From Lewinellaceae bacterium (GTDB taxonomy: Bacteria; Bacteroidota; Bacteroidia; Chitinophagales; Saprospiraceae), in the NCBI GenBank assembly GCA_020636355.1, contig JACJYB010000002.1, positions 496,001 to 560,000 of the forward strand: DNA of 64,000 nucleotides, written 5' to 3'. Of this stretch, positions 15,827 through 25,016 are shown in pieces. The notes beneath the pieces are model-generated. The model had not been told where the DNA came from. It made no database searches and saw nothing but the letters and a program-made list of their open reading frames with translations. Position 1 is the first letter of the stretch, and every line of letters begins with the position of its first letter. Made by a program: the position numbers and the translations under genes.

Positions 15827-16960
15827 TCACCTACCAACGGAATAGTTCGCAAAATCCTCCGGGGTATTCACATTCTGCAACCAATCCGGATCCGGTACTT
15901 CCAATAATTGAATGTCGCTATTGATCAAAACTTTTCTCGGGCAGGAATAACCCATGGCCAGAAACTGAAGCATTCGCTGGTATATTTTTGGCTCATAGAT
16001 CGTAAAAAGCGGATCAGCAAACCCGGTTTCCGGATTGAGAAATGCCGTTGCCATTTTCGTCGGGTCCCGGTGCGCTATTAAATAATCCAGCGAATCCGGA
16101 TGGATGCCCGGCAGATCACAAGCCGTAACCAGCAATGCATCATCCGGATGTTTTTGAAAATAACTTAAAATAGCACCATAGGGACCTAACCCTGAGAAGG
16201 CATCTTCAATCGAAGGCTTGGAGGATTCCTGTCCAGGGCGCACCGAAAAAAACACCTGATCCAGCCTGGAATCCAAAAGCTGATACAGGTAATCTTTTTG
16301 GGTAAGCCCATGATAGTTCATCTCTGCTTTATCCTTGCCCATCCGGCTGCTTTTGCCGCCGATCAGAACCATCCCGCTTATGTCTGGTATTGTGTTTACA
16401 ACCAGGGACTTAATAGCCGCCATCCAGGTCGTCTCATCTTTCAACGCAAGCACCGGAATGGCCGGATGGTAGGCCGGATGTTCGGTCAGCAGCGCAGGAA
16501 TCAAAGCATCATTCTCTTTCAATAAAATCAATTCTATGTTTTTGATCCGGTCCAGACGTTTTTTCAGTGAGTGTTCTTTAGCCGGATCGATTACAATGAT
16601 CTGATATTGGGAAGGAAAGTGATTTCCATTGATCCATAAGACATCCAGATCATGAAAGCGGATCTTCCAATCAAAATCACTCATCGGGTGACGATCCTGC
16701 CATTCTCGATAATGAATATGATCCGTCACCACGACCTCCAATCCCGCTGATTGTAGCAGATGATCCGAATCAAGCGGCTGATCTCCACTTCGATGGGCTG
16801 CATCCAGATAACCCATTCTGAATCCGGGGAAGGATTGTGTGATCTTTTGAATCAGCAGCCTGATTTCCGAGCAACTGGTTCCCAGGATACCCCACTCATG
16901 CCGGTGGAATTGACCTGAAGTGGGTTTAACCAGATTTGCATGTTTTTGATGTGTATTCAT
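15827..16960 (-). CDS. mobA: MobA-type molybdenum cofactor nucleotidyltransferase with N-terminal MobB-like extension
   Basis: A 377-residue protein. Residues 195-377 are a MobA guanylyltransferase: the nucleotide-binding loop LIGGKSSRMGKDKAEM at 199-214 and the metal motif ACDLPG at about residue 290. MobA attaches GMP (or related nucleotide) to molybdopterin for bis-MGD cofactors. Residues 20-190 are extra. They have the strand-helix layout of the MobB P-loop domain and begin WGILGTSCSEIRLLI, but the Walker A Gly-Lys-Thr is missing, so nucleotide binding there is doubtful. The start ATG overlaps the moaC stop by 4 bp (ATGA). The fusion order MobB-like then MobA is the inference; the MobA half is certain. 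Confidence 0.85.
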   Translation of the reverse strand: MNTHQKHANLVKPTSGQFHRHEWGILGTSCSEIRLLIQKITQSFPGFRMGYLDAAHRSGDQPLDSDHLLQSAGLEVVVTDHIHYREWQDRHPMSDFDWKIRFHDLDVLWINGNHFPSQYQIIVIDPAKEHSLKKRLDRIKNIELILLKENDALIPALLTEHPAYHPAIPVLALKDETTWMAAIKSLVVNTIPDISGMVLIGGKSSRMGKDKAEMNYHGLTQKDYLYQLLDSRLDQVFFSVRPGQESSKPSIEDAFSGLGPYGAILSYFQKHPDDALLVTACDLPGIHPDSLDYLIAHRDPTKMATAFLNPETGFADPLFTIYEPKIYQRMLQFLAMGYSCPRKVLINSDIQLLEVPDPDWLQNVNTPEDFANYSVGR

Positions 16961-17436
16961 AGTTCCCGGATAAAATCTTCCTTTCCTCCCGTTTTTTCCA
17001 TAAGCATGATATCCGTAATCTGTATGTCATGAGACAAAGACTTACACATATCATACACCGTTAGCGCGGCCAAGGACACGCCAGTCAGTGCCTCCATCTC
17101 GACACCGGTTTTACCATCCAGTTGAGCAACACACTCGATATGCAGCCGGTCGATTCCCTCGACCTTAATGGATACCTGGCAATGGCTTAGAGGGAGCGGG
17201 TGACAAAGCGGTATGAGATCACCTGTTTTTTTGGCGGCCATGATACCTGCCAGAATAGCTGTCTGGAAAACCGGACCTTTCGGAACATAAAGCTCCTCAC
17301 TTTCAAGCATCCCGATGAGCGCTTCTCCCAGAATAACCGTAGCTCTCGCTCTGGCCATCCTGCGGGTCACCTGCTTTACCGTAACGTCCACCATACTGGG
17401 CTGACCATCCTTCAGGTGACTGAATTCCTTTGTCAT
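16957..17436 (-). CDS. moaC: Cyclic pyranopterin monophosphate synthase
   Basis: A 159-residue enzyme that converts 3',8-cyclo-7,8-dihydro-GTP (from MoaA) to cyclic pyranopterin monophosphate in molybdenum cofactor synthesis. Family motifs are all present: MVDVT near the start, VFQTAILAGIMAAKKT, LIPLCHPL (residues 74-81), GVEMEALTGV (111-120) and the active-site DMCK (129-132). Length is the family norm. It lies 13 bp after moaA and overlaps mobA by 4 bp. No moaD, moaE or moeA gene is in the window. Confidence 0.96.
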   Translation of the reverse strand: MTKEFSHLKDGQPSMVDVTVKQVTRRMARARATVILGEALIGMLESEELYVPKGPVFQTAILAGIMAAKKTGDLIPLCHPLPLSHCQVSIKVEGIDRLHIECVAQLDGKTGVEMEALTGVSLAALTVYDMCKSLSHDIQITDIMLMEKTGGKEDFIREL

Positions 17437-17449
17437 AATTTTCCGTTAT

Positions 17450-18448
17450 TCATCCACCAATCGTTGACATTGATTCCCTGCTGCTTAATGGAAACTGCAA
17501 TCCTTGTTTTTCTGCTTCGAAACCATCCTTTGCCCGGTGGGCAACTGCATCCCGGATAGATGCTTTAAGCTGCTCATCGGTCGCTCCTGACCGCATTATA
17601 TCCCGGATATTAAATGTACCGCGGTCGTAGAGGCAGGTTTTCAGGACTCCTTCCGGAGTGAGACGGATCCGATTGCATGAACCGCAAAAGGTCCTGGTAT
17701 AAGCAGGTATAATCCCGATTTTACCCTGAAATCCGGGTATGGCGTATGATAGGGCTGTAGCGGATTTTTCCGCCTTTACGGGTTTTATTTCCGGAAAAGC
17801 AGATGTCAATTGCCCAAGGATGTATCGGTGGTCCCGCCAGGTAAGCTGTTGTTCATGCCCTCCCCCATTAAATGGCATTTCCTCGATATAGCGCACATCT
17901 ACCGGTCGTGACTCGGCCAATCGGGCCATAGTTGTAATTTCATCTTCATTGATGCCTCCAAGGACTACCATATTTACCTTAACCGGGATACCGGCATCAA
18001 CCAATTCATCGAGGGTAACCAACACATCCTGCAATACATCTCTCCGTGTAATCTCTTTAAACCGTTGCGGGTCCAGCGTGTCCAGGCTCAGGTTGATCCC
18101 TTTTACCCCGAGATTTGTGAGCTGTGGAATAAACGGTCTCGTGACCGTACCATTGGTCGTGATGTGCAGGGCTTCGATACCGGGAATTGCTGCAATGGAC
18201 TCCATCAAATGGATGACGTCCCTCCGGATAAAAGGTTCTCCTCCGGTAAATCGTACTTTACGTACGCCCATTTGAGCCAGTACCCGAACCAACCTTTCGA
18301 TTTCTTCATAATGCAACAGATGTTCCCTGGGTACATATTCGATACCTTCTTCAGGCATGCAGTAATAACACCTGAGATTGCATCGGTCTGTGACAGCTAT
18401 CCGGATGTATTCTATGAATCTACCGTGGTTATCGATCAGTTTTTCCAT
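17450..18448 (-). CDS. moaA: GTP 3',8-cyclase (radical SAM)
   Basis: A 332-residue radical SAM enzyme that rearranges GTP in the first step of molybdenum cofactor synthesis. The SAM cluster motif C23-x3-C27-x2-C30 (CNLRCYYC) and GGEP (69-72) are present. The second, GTP-binding cluster motif is C255-x2-C258-x13-C272. The chain ends in the conserved double glycine (TIGG). Every essential residue I can check is intact. It lies 55 bp after the upstream lipoprotein gene on the same strand and heads moaA-moaC-mobA. Confidence 0.96.
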   Translation of the reverse strand: MEKLIDNHGRFIEYIRIAVTDRCNLRCYYCMPEEGIEYVPREHLLHYEEIERLVRVLAQMGVRKVRFTGGEPFIRRDVIHLMESIAAIPGIEALHITTNGTVTRPFIPQLTNLGVKGINLSLDTLDPQRFKEITRRDVLQDVLVTLDELVDAGIPVKVNMVVLGGINEDEITTMARLAESRPVDVRYIEEMPFNGGGHEQQLTWRDHRYILGQLTSAFPEIKPVKAEKSATALSYAIPGFQGKIGIIPAYTRTFCGSCNRIRLTPEGVLKTCLYDRGTFNIRDIMRSGATDEQLKASIRDAVAHRAKDGFEAEKQGLQFPLSSRESMSTIGG

Positions 18449-18503
18449 GTCCCACTGAGATAAACCTCTAAAATACGCAATTTCTGCCTAGCCATGTGTC
18501 AGC

Positions 18504-19409
18504 TTAATTTACGGACTTGAGGCCTAATGCCTGCCGATAGGTACTGTCTACCGGCTCATGATGGTTCCAGTAATCTAAACGGATAGTTTCTTTACGAACG
18601 GCTTCAGTAGTTGTAATCGATGGATCTGGCCCAAAACCATTTTCTGTAATCTCCTTCCAACTTAAAATGCGATAAGGGAATTCTGCTTCAAAATGGATCA
18701 TCAATTCCCGGGTCATATCCTGATAACGGATGTGATACGTCCGAATTTTATTGGATTCTTCCTGGACAAAACGGCACTCCGCACGGACCGGTTGTACAGG
18801 CTGGTGCCTCAGGCGGGTAAAAAGCAATCCCGGAATCATTTCAATCTTCCCCGTAGGCAGTGCATCGGGGTTTATCCGGATTTGCTGCCATATTTCATCT
18901 TCTAACCAATAATTTCCATCCAGGTCTTTCAAGACATCACCTTCCTGTTCAAAATAGGAAAACGCCCTAAGTTGGTAACCATGATCTATTTGGTTGAGTT
19001 GCGTGAAGCTTTGTCCACACCATTCCTGACTACTGGCAGTAACTTTAAGGGGATGCTGTATTCCAGCTGAAGTGGGTACAAAACTGGAGAGCATCATGGA
19101 ATAAGGATAAATACCCGTGGTAAATTTCTTGGTCAGGTTGCATTTCAATACATTCACTGCATCAGTTCCAGCAGCTCGCGGGTGATCCAATTTTACTTGT
19201 TGAGATCTCGAAAAATCTTCAGTTACAAAAATCAGGACGGCCTCACCGGGATAGGTATTGCCATATCGAGCCTGAATTAGAGAAAAGGAGGTGATTTCTG
19301 CCTGACCATTGAACCAATACGCTTTGAATAATTTACCCGGGGCATTCAAAGCTTGGGCTTGGCAATTTGATAGAGAAACCAATAGGGTAAAGCAGCATAT
19401 CAATCGCAT
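18504..19409 (-). CDS. Lipoprotein often found beside vanadium-haloperoxidase-like genes
   Basis: A 301-residue exported protein of unknown function. The ATG at 19409 gives a good lipoprotein signal, MRLICCFTLLVSLSNC, with the cysteine at the cleavage site; the longer ORF from 19439 would add ten unlikely residues. The mature part is rich in beta strands and aromatic residues, with segments such as YWFNGQAEI, YGNTYPGEAVLIFVTEDFS and a final region around DYWNHHEPV. In Bacteroidota, homologues next to PAP2/haloperoxidase lipoproteins carry the probably mistaken label 'septum formation inhibitor Maf'; there is no Maf nucleotide-pyrophosphatase motif here. It follows the haloperoxidase-like gene by 48 bp. 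Confidence 0.65.
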   Translation of the reverse strand: MRLICCFTLLVSLSNCQAQALNAPGKLFKAYWFNGQAEITSFSLIQARYGNTYPGEAVLIFVTEDFSRSQQVKLDHPRAAGTDAVNVLKCNLTKKFTTGIYPYSMMLSSFVPTSAGIQHPLKVTASSQEWCGQSFTQLNQIDHGYQLRAFSYFEQEGDVLKDLDGNYWLEDEIWQQIRINPDALPTGKIEMIPGLLFTRLRHQPVQPVRAECRFVQEESNKIRTYHIRYQDMTRELMIHFEAEFPYRILSWKEITENGFGPDPSITTTEAVRKETIRLDYWNHHEPVDSTYRQALGLKSVN

Positions 19410-19457
19410 AACCAGGTCATTTTCATTAATAAATACCAATAATGACCGGGCGGTTCA

Positions 19458-20780
19458 CTACTTGCGTTCCATTTCCAATCTGGAAACGATAAGTTCACCA
19501 ACTTTTTTACCCTGGTCCACGCCAAACTCAATAGCTGGCATATAATGGATTCCACCATAAAGCCGTGAAATGGCAGCTTCACTCGATGCATCCAGGAAGG
19601 CGTTAAAATGACGAGGTTCGAGACCATATTCAACCTCGACACTATCCGTATATGAAAAAGGTGTTCCAAATAAACTGGTTAGGCCAATAGCTGAAGCTGT
19701 TGAAATGACCGAGTGGCCGCTGGTATGTTCCGGGAAGGGCGGCGTCTGAAGAACCGGCACCCAGTTTTCGTCCATATATTGATTAATGACCGTTTCCGGA
19801 CGGATTAGATTGCTTCGGTATTTTTCATCCCAGCAACTAATAAAGGCATCAAAAAGACAGATGGAAGTCAGTGTGTATGCTTCTACCGTTTTTGGGAAAT
19901 CGGCTTTTGCCACATGGCACGCAATATTGGTAATGCCTATCCAGTGTCCACCAGGCGTGATTTTTTTAGTAGCAAACATGACATGTCCTGTTTGATGGGA
20001 AACATACGGATTGCAATCCCAGAAACTGGCAATGGCTTTGGTTTCTGGCGTTGACTCTTTAACAACCCGGTACACTTCCTCAACATATTTACGGAACGGA
20101 CTTCCTTCCGTCATATCAAAGGCAGGCGGTGGAGTTGGTTTAAACATACTGGATGAGTCGATTACCATGGTCCGAATCTTGGCCCAGGCAGGTTCAATGC
20201 CGTCAATATAAGCTGGAGGAGTAGGTTTCCATCTACTCGGCTCATCGGTAATACTAAATTTCGGAAATGTCCTGGTCTGTTTGTAGTTGTCTCCGTCCAT
20301 CCAGGATTTGATGTGTGCAGCAACCTCTTCACCGTATGCCAGGGAATTATCCCATACGTCAGAAGGCATCGTAGGTCTTAACCTGGCATACAATTCATCC
20401 TGGTATGCTTTCATTTTATCTTCAGAGAAAATAAGCATGGTGCCAATTTTTAAAAATGCATGCACCGATGCCAATTCAAAGCTAATGTTCTTGGTCGTAT
20501 CCGGCTGAGGGGTTGGTGTTAATCCGTGTAACTGACCTGCCAGTGACTTATAGGAAGGATACGCAGGCAACATGGCTTCATAAGCTGCAATACTAGGATA
20601 CACATAAATTCTGGAGGCAACCGGCGGTGAAAATATGTCATGCACGATCACATCCGATAATTGTTTCATGGAACGATGGATGTTATCGGGGTCTTTGAGA
20701 ATGGTAAGGTAGGCATCCTTTTTCTGACACCCGGAAAGAAGGATGAGGGTCAGAATACTTAATAAGCCGAATTTCTTCAT
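19458..20780 (-). CDS. Vanadium-dependent haloperoxidase-like / PAP2-family lipoprotein
   Basis: A 440-residue lipoprotein (lipobox LLSGC) with the acid phosphatase/vanadium haloperoxidase fold. The three active-site segments are in order: KYRSNLIRPE (about residue 317, K...RP), PEHTSGHS (about 349, the SGH motif) and SRLYGGIHY (about 402, R...H). They would coordinate vanadate, or phosphate in a phosphatase; sequence alone does not decide which. Location is probably periplasmic, anchored to a membrane. The next gene on the strand is its usual partner lipoprotein. The upstream 223-bp gap contains an operator-like repeat at 20893-20947. Confidence 0.85.
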   Translation of the reverse strand: MKKFGLLSILTLILLSGCQKKDAYLTILKDPDNIHRSMKQLSDVIVHDIFSPPVASRIYVYPSIAAYEAMLPAYPSYKSLAGQLHGLTPTPQPDTTKNISFELASVHAFLKIGTMLIFSEDKMKAYQDELYARLRPTMPSDVWDNSLAYGEEVAAHIKSWMDGDNYKQTRTFPKFSITDEPSRWKPTPPAYIDGIEPAWAKIRTMVIDSSSMFKPTPPPAFDMTEGSPFRKYVEEVYRVVKESTPETKAIASFWDCNPYVSHQTGHVMFATKKITPGGHWIGITNIACHVAKADFPKTVEAYTLTSICLFDAFISCWDEKYRSNLIRPETVINQYMDENWVPVLQTPPFPEHTSGHSVISTASAIGLTSLFGTPFSYTDSVEVEYGLEPRHFNAFLDASSEAAISRLYGGIHYMPAIEFGVDQGKKVGELIVSRLEMERK

Positions 20781-20892
20781 TACTGAGGTCTCAATTTGGT
20801 TAATAGCGATGAAAGGAGTTCACTGTCTATTCTAAATGGTATGGTTAGGGCTACATGCTTTCACGGGTAACCCTACGAGGTTAGTTTGTTCG

Positions 20893-20947
20893 AATGACCT
20901 TTCACCAAAGCGCCCTAAATATACGGTCATTCGGTGAAATGACCTTT
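20893..20947. promoter_or_regulatory. Operator-like triple AATGACC repeat upstream of the haloperoxidase-like gene
   Basis: AATGACC occurs at 20893-20899 and 20938-20944, and inverted (GGTCATT) at 20925-20931. On the minus strand the last two form a palindrome, GGTCATT-6 bp-AATGACC. Around them CGAATGACC/GGTCATTCG and TTTCACC/GGTGAAA are also complementary. The palindrome is directly followed on the minus strand by TATATTTA, one base off the Bacteroidota -7 consensus. This suggests a regulator site at the promoter of the leftward gene. Confidence 0.4.
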
Positions 20948-21003
20948 GTGATCTTCATCAACAGTTATTTCCAGCCAGATTGTTCCCCATTCGGCCAGGG
21001 AAT

Positions 21004-23088
21004 TTAACCGGCCAAACCCCGGAGGCGGCTGAGTTGACGGATCTCATTTTCGATGTACTGCAGGATCTTTTGATATTGTTCTTCTCCTTCAAGATCCCCG
21101 TAAACCGCCTGCCATTCGGCATCCGTGGCAAAGGTTATGCGACGAAATTTATTGCGGTAATCCTTGGAACGGCTTTCGTGGATGCGTTTGCGCACCTTCA
21201 CCAATAATTCATATTGATCGATCCAGACCGATTCCGCTTGCTGGTAGCCCAATTCATTTAACACCTGGGATGCAGTCTGTCGATTTACCTCATCAAAATC
21301 GTTGGCCAGATTATCCGTTGCTTCATGAAAAGCATTCCAGGATTGAATTTCGCCATCATGGATGTACCTCACCAAAGTATCCAATTGCTGCTCATGGAAT
21401 AACAACCCACCCCCATTGATCCATTTTTTTGAATTTTCCATCGTGGCAACTGCATCCGGTAAATTAAGGTCAAAGCCAGCGGCACCGGAGTTTAAAACCC
21501 GGGCCGCGTAAAACAACAACATTTCCCGGTAAGCATTCTTAGCTTCATCAACTTTTACAATCCGCACAGTACGTTTACTGTTTTCAAGAACTCCGTGTTC
21601 AACTACAACCGTTCCATTCGCATCCGGCTCATAACCGGACAAAAAAGACAATGCATCCCGAATCTCCTGGACGGTATCCGCAGCCAGAAAGGACCGAATG
21701 GAATTCCCGGGTAAATGCTTGCGCTGCTCCCGGTCCACGTGCTTCATCTCATTGCGAAATAATGCATAGGCATTGTACATCCACCAATAAGCCGGAAGTA
21801 TGGTCAACTCATCGCGTGAAGCATCGTTGGAAAGCAGAGCAAATGGAAAAGGATTGTTCAGTTCATACGGATAATCGCCCTTGACCAATAAGGTATAACT
21901 GGCAAAAACGCTGTTGTGCTTAATGTTCACGCAGAGTCCGGGCCAGAAGCCGCGTTTTGCGATGAACTCACCATCCGCCTGACGGGTGTTGTGATTGGAC
22001 CCCAGAGTGGCTCCGGAAGCAATGTTGCTCTGCCCCTCTATCAAGGCTGCAATCAGAAAAGAGTTATTGTGGTGTTGTTCATGAAACGGGAAGATGAGAC
22101 TGTTCAGCACTTCGCAACAAGAAATGGTTGAATTAGCCCCCAGGTAACTGTTGATCAGGCGAGCACCATACTTTAAGGTGGTGTGGTCGTCCATCAAAAA
22201 GCGAATAGCCTTGATGCCATAAAATGCCCGGCAACCAAAGCCCATAATACCATTAACCATTTCCACGCCCTCGCCGATCTGGGAAGGCCTGGATGCTTCA
22301 CTATGGATGGTTAGATTCTTTAGTTTATTCGCTCCCTTGATGTAGGCATATGATCCGACGCGCACGTCCTTCAAAATCCGGCAACTCTTGATAACGGTAT
22401 TGGACCCTACTTCACCATATCCGTCAAACCGGTCTATAGTCAATGCTTGAGTCCATACTTTAAATTGAGCCTGAAGTATTGCGTCTCCCCTATAGCGCGC
22501 CCACATCCAGGCATCAAATGGCCGCATACCGGCAAAAGGTAAAATCTTTCGTCGCCCATTCTCGTTCATCACTTCCAGCCAAACCCGGATCGACTCTGGC
22601 TCACCCTCCCGGAGAAAACCTTCACCAAACTTGGCGTGGTCCGTGGCATGCATTTCGTCTATGTTAAGCAAAATGACATCCGGATCGATAAGGTAATGAG
22701 CCAAATAGCGGACATTCATGATTGCTACATCCTCCCCTATATCACAGGAAATCACGGTGGAATTGTAGATGCCAACCGGGAGACTTAAATCGTGAAATTC
22801 CAGATAAACCGGGTGAAGAGGTCCGATCCTTACCAATCCAAAAAAACGACTGTTGCGAATCAAGCGAGGGTCAAATCCATCAGCCACCCATATATGCCGC
22901 CAGTCGCTTGCCGTATTTTCCTGATGTACCAGGACCTCAATTTCCGACGGTTCCAATGGACGGAATGGGTATGGCCAGTTTTTTTGATTGTCTCTCCTAC
23001 GCGCCTCATCCTCAACACCACGCATGGTGCCTTCCGCAAGAAAATCATATCCGATATGACCGATCGGCTTCTTTTGAATCCCGCCCAT
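21004..23088 (-). CDS. DUF4954-like protein with left-handed beta-helix region
   Basis: A 694-residue soluble protein resembling the Bacteroidota family DUF4954. The middle (about residues 105-400) has hexapeptide-like turns of a left-handed beta-helix: SLPVGIYNSTVISC, IGEDVAIMN, VGSNTVIKSCRI, VRVGSYAYIKG and LGANSTISC. Such helices are common in sugar-nucleotide and acyl transferases. The C-terminal 200 residues are helical. No catalytic function is established for the family. Its ATG overlaps the glmS stop by one base (TAATG), so it is translated with glmS, which hints at amino-sugar or cell-envelope precursor metabolism; that link is inference. Confidence 0.78.
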   Translation of the reverse strand: MGGIQKKPIGHIGYDFLAEGTMRGVEDEARRRDNQKNWPYPFRPLEPSEIEVLVHQENTASDWRHIWVADGFDPRLIRNSRFFGLVRIGPLHPVYLEFHDLSLPVGIYNSTVISCDIGEDVAIMNVRYLAHYLIDPDVILLNIDEMHATDHAKFGEGFLREGEPESIRVWLEVMNENGRRKILPFAGMRPFDAWMWARYRGDAILQAQFKVWTQALTIDRFDGYGEVGSNTVIKSCRILKDVRVGSYAYIKGANKLKNLTIHSEASRPSQIGEGVEMVNGIMGFGCRAFYGIKAIRFLMDDHTTLKYGARLINSYLGANSTISCCEVLNSLIFPFHEQHHNNSFLIAALIEGQSNIASGATLGSNHNTRQADGEFIAKRGFWPGLCVNIKHNSVFASYTLLVKGDYPYELNNPFPFALLSNDASRDELTILPAYWWMYNAYALFRNEMKHVDREQRKHLPGNSIRSFLAADTVQEIRDALSFLSGYEPDANGTVVVEHGVLENSKRTVRIVKVDEAKNAYREMLLFYAARVLNSGAAGFDLNLPDAVATMENSKKWINGGGLLFHEQQLDTLVRYIHDGEIQSWNAFHEATDNLANDFDEVNRQTASQVLNELGYQQAESVWIDQYELLVKVRKRIHESRSKDYRNKFRRITFATDAEWQAVYGDLEGEEQYQKILQYIENEIRQLSRLRGLAG

Positions 23089-24926
23089 TATTCCACGGTG
23101 ACTGATTTTGCCAGATTCCTGGGCTGATCGACATTACATCCTTTCATAATCCCGATGTGATAGGCCAGTAATTGCAGCGGAACAACGGATACCAGGGGTG
23201 CAAAATATTCAAGCACAGCTGGTATTTCAATCCAGTCATCCACCTGAGCTTTTATCGCCTCGTCCCCTTCTGAAATAATGGCAATGACCTTGCCGTGGCG
23301 GGATTTAATTTCCTCTATGTTGGAAAGTACTTTATCATAAGCCTTGTCTTTCAGGGCAAGAACGACAATCGGCATTTCTGCATCGATCAGAGCGATGGGC
23401 CCGTGCTTCATCTCTGCGGCGGGATAACCTTCAGCATGGATGTACGAGATCTCTTTCAGTTTTAAAGCGCCTTCCATCGCTATCGGGTACTGGTAACCCC
23501 GACCCAGATACAGAAAATTAGATGCTAACCAATACTTCTGGGCAATTTGCTTAATCCTTCCTGCATGGTCCAATACCTCTTCAATTAACTCAGGCACTAC
23601 CTGCAGTTCTTTAACCAGCGCTTGCTTTTTACGCTGATCAATAGTACCTCGTTCACCGGCTATTTTGAGGGCCAACATTGACAGAACGATAAGCTGTGCC
23701 GTAAAAGCTTTGGTGCTTGCAACACCTATCTCCGGACCAGCATGCGTGTAAATCCCTTCATGGGTTGCACGGGCAATGGATGAACCAACAACATTACAAA
23801 TACCCAAAACCGTGGCTCCGGCGGATTTTGCCAATTCAACAGCTACCAGCGTATCTGCTGTTTCTCCGGATTGAGATATCGCCACCAAAACATCATCCTC
23901 AGAAAGTACCGGGTTCCTATATCGGAATTCCGAAGCATATTCCACTTCCACCGGTATGCGACACAGGTCCTCAAAAAGGTATTCTGCGGTAAGTCCCGCA
24001 TAATAGGAAGTTCCGCATGCAGTTAAAATCAACCGTTTCGCATGATAGACCTTGTCCGCATAGGACCTTATCCCACCCAATTTAACTTCGCCGGATTGTG
24101 CAAGCACCCGGCCTCTCATGCAGTCACGCAGTCGATCCGGTTGCTCGAATATCTCTTTCAGCATGAAATGATCGTATGCCCCTTTTTCGATCGCATCCAG
24201 CTCCAGATCCAGCCTTTCGAAATACGGTGAAACCCGCTTATGCTTGCTGTCCGTGATAGAAATGGAATCTCTTTTGACAACCGCTATTTCATCGTCATTG
24301 AGGTAAATCACTTCCTTCGTGTATTCAAGAAATGGGCTGGCATCGGATCCGATATAATGGGCATGATCGCCTTTTCCAATAACCAAAGGGGACCCTTTAC
24401 GAACGGCAATCAACTGGTCCGGCTCATCCACATTCAGGATCACCAATCCATAAGCCCCGATCACCCGTTGTAAGGCCAGATGCACACTTTCTGCAAAATC
24501 CACATCGGAATTACGATATACGTCTGCAATGAACTGGACAAGCACCTCGGTATCCGTTTCACTTTGAAAATGGTATCCTTTGGCTTTTAACTCGGACTTT
24601 AAGGTCAGGTAGTTTTCGATGATTCCATTATGAATCAATGCAATTTTGCCGTCTTCAGAAACATGGGGATGCGCATTGGTGTCATTCGGCACACCATGGG
24701 TAGCCCACCGGGTATGACCGATACCAATGGACCCGTGCAAACCGGTTCCATTCAACTGCGAAATAAGATTTGCTACCTTACCTTCCTTTTTGAATACGGC
24801 AAGTTCTCCTTCTTCAAGAACAGCAATTCCAGCGCTGTCATACCCTCTGTACTCCAGTCGCTGCAAACCTTTTAACAGAATAGAAACCGCCGAATGGTCA
24901 CCGATATAGCCAACTATTCCACACAT
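23088..24926 (-). CDS. glmS: Glutamine--fructose-6-phosphate aminotransferase (isomerizing)
   Basis: A 612-residue enzyme making glucosamine-6-phosphate from fructose-6-phosphate and glutamine, the entry to peptidoglycan and amino-sugar synthesis. The chain starts MCGIVGY, so Cys2 is the glutaminase nucleophile after Met removal. The class II amidotransferase features LEYRGYDSAG, GHTRWATHG and HNGIIENY follow. Two SIS domains (about 290-430 and 460-590) bind the sugar phosphate: CGTSYYAGL, SQSGETADT, GRGYQYPIAMEGALKLKEIS and EMKHGPIALID. It ends in NLAKSVTVE. Length is normal. No ribozyme-like leader is seen in the 164 bp upstream. Confidence 0.97.
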   Translation of the reverse strand: MCGIVGYIGDHSAVSILLKGLQRLEYRGYDSAGIAVLEEGELAVFKKEGKVANLISQLNGTGLHGSIGIGHTRWATHGVPNDTNAHPHVSEDGKIALIHNGIIENYLTLKSELKAKGYHFQSETDTEVLVQFIADVYRNSDVDFAESVHLALQRVIGAYGLVILNVDEPDQLIAVRKGSPLVIGKGDHAHYIGSDASPFLEYTKEVIYLNDDEIAVVKRDSISITDSKHKRVSPYFERLDLELDAIEKGAYDHFMLKEIFEQPDRLRDCMRGRVLAQSGEVKLGGIRSYADKVYHAKRLILTACGTSYYAGLTAEYLFEDLCRIPVEVEYASEFRYRNPVLSEDDVLVAISQSGETADTLVAVELAKSAGATVLGICNVVGSSIARATHEGIYTHAGPEIGVASTKAFTAQLIVLSMLALKIAGERGTIDQRKKQALVKELQVVPELIEEVLDHAGRIKQIAQKYWLASNFLYLGRGYQYPIAMEGALKLKEISYIHAEGYPAAEMKHGPIALIDAEMPIVVLALKDKAYDKVLSNIEEIKSRHGKVIAIISEGDEAIKAQVDDWIEIPAVLEYFAPLVSVVPLQLLAYHIGIMKGCNVDQPRNLAKSVTVE

Positions 24927-25016
24927 ATTGGATTCATTTTTTAATGATTAACAGAACACCCTCTTACCGGAAAAGTGCGAAAAAATACAAACACTTTACA
25001 TAAAGTAAAAAGATGT

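Noticed and set aside
18449..18503. Moco riboswitch before moaA
   Set aside because: The 55-bp gap is much too short for the known Moco RNA motif.
18504..19409. Maf septum-formation inhibitor
   Set aside because: The name is attached to related proteins, but the sequence has a lipoprotein signal and lacks any Maf motif, so the label is not used.
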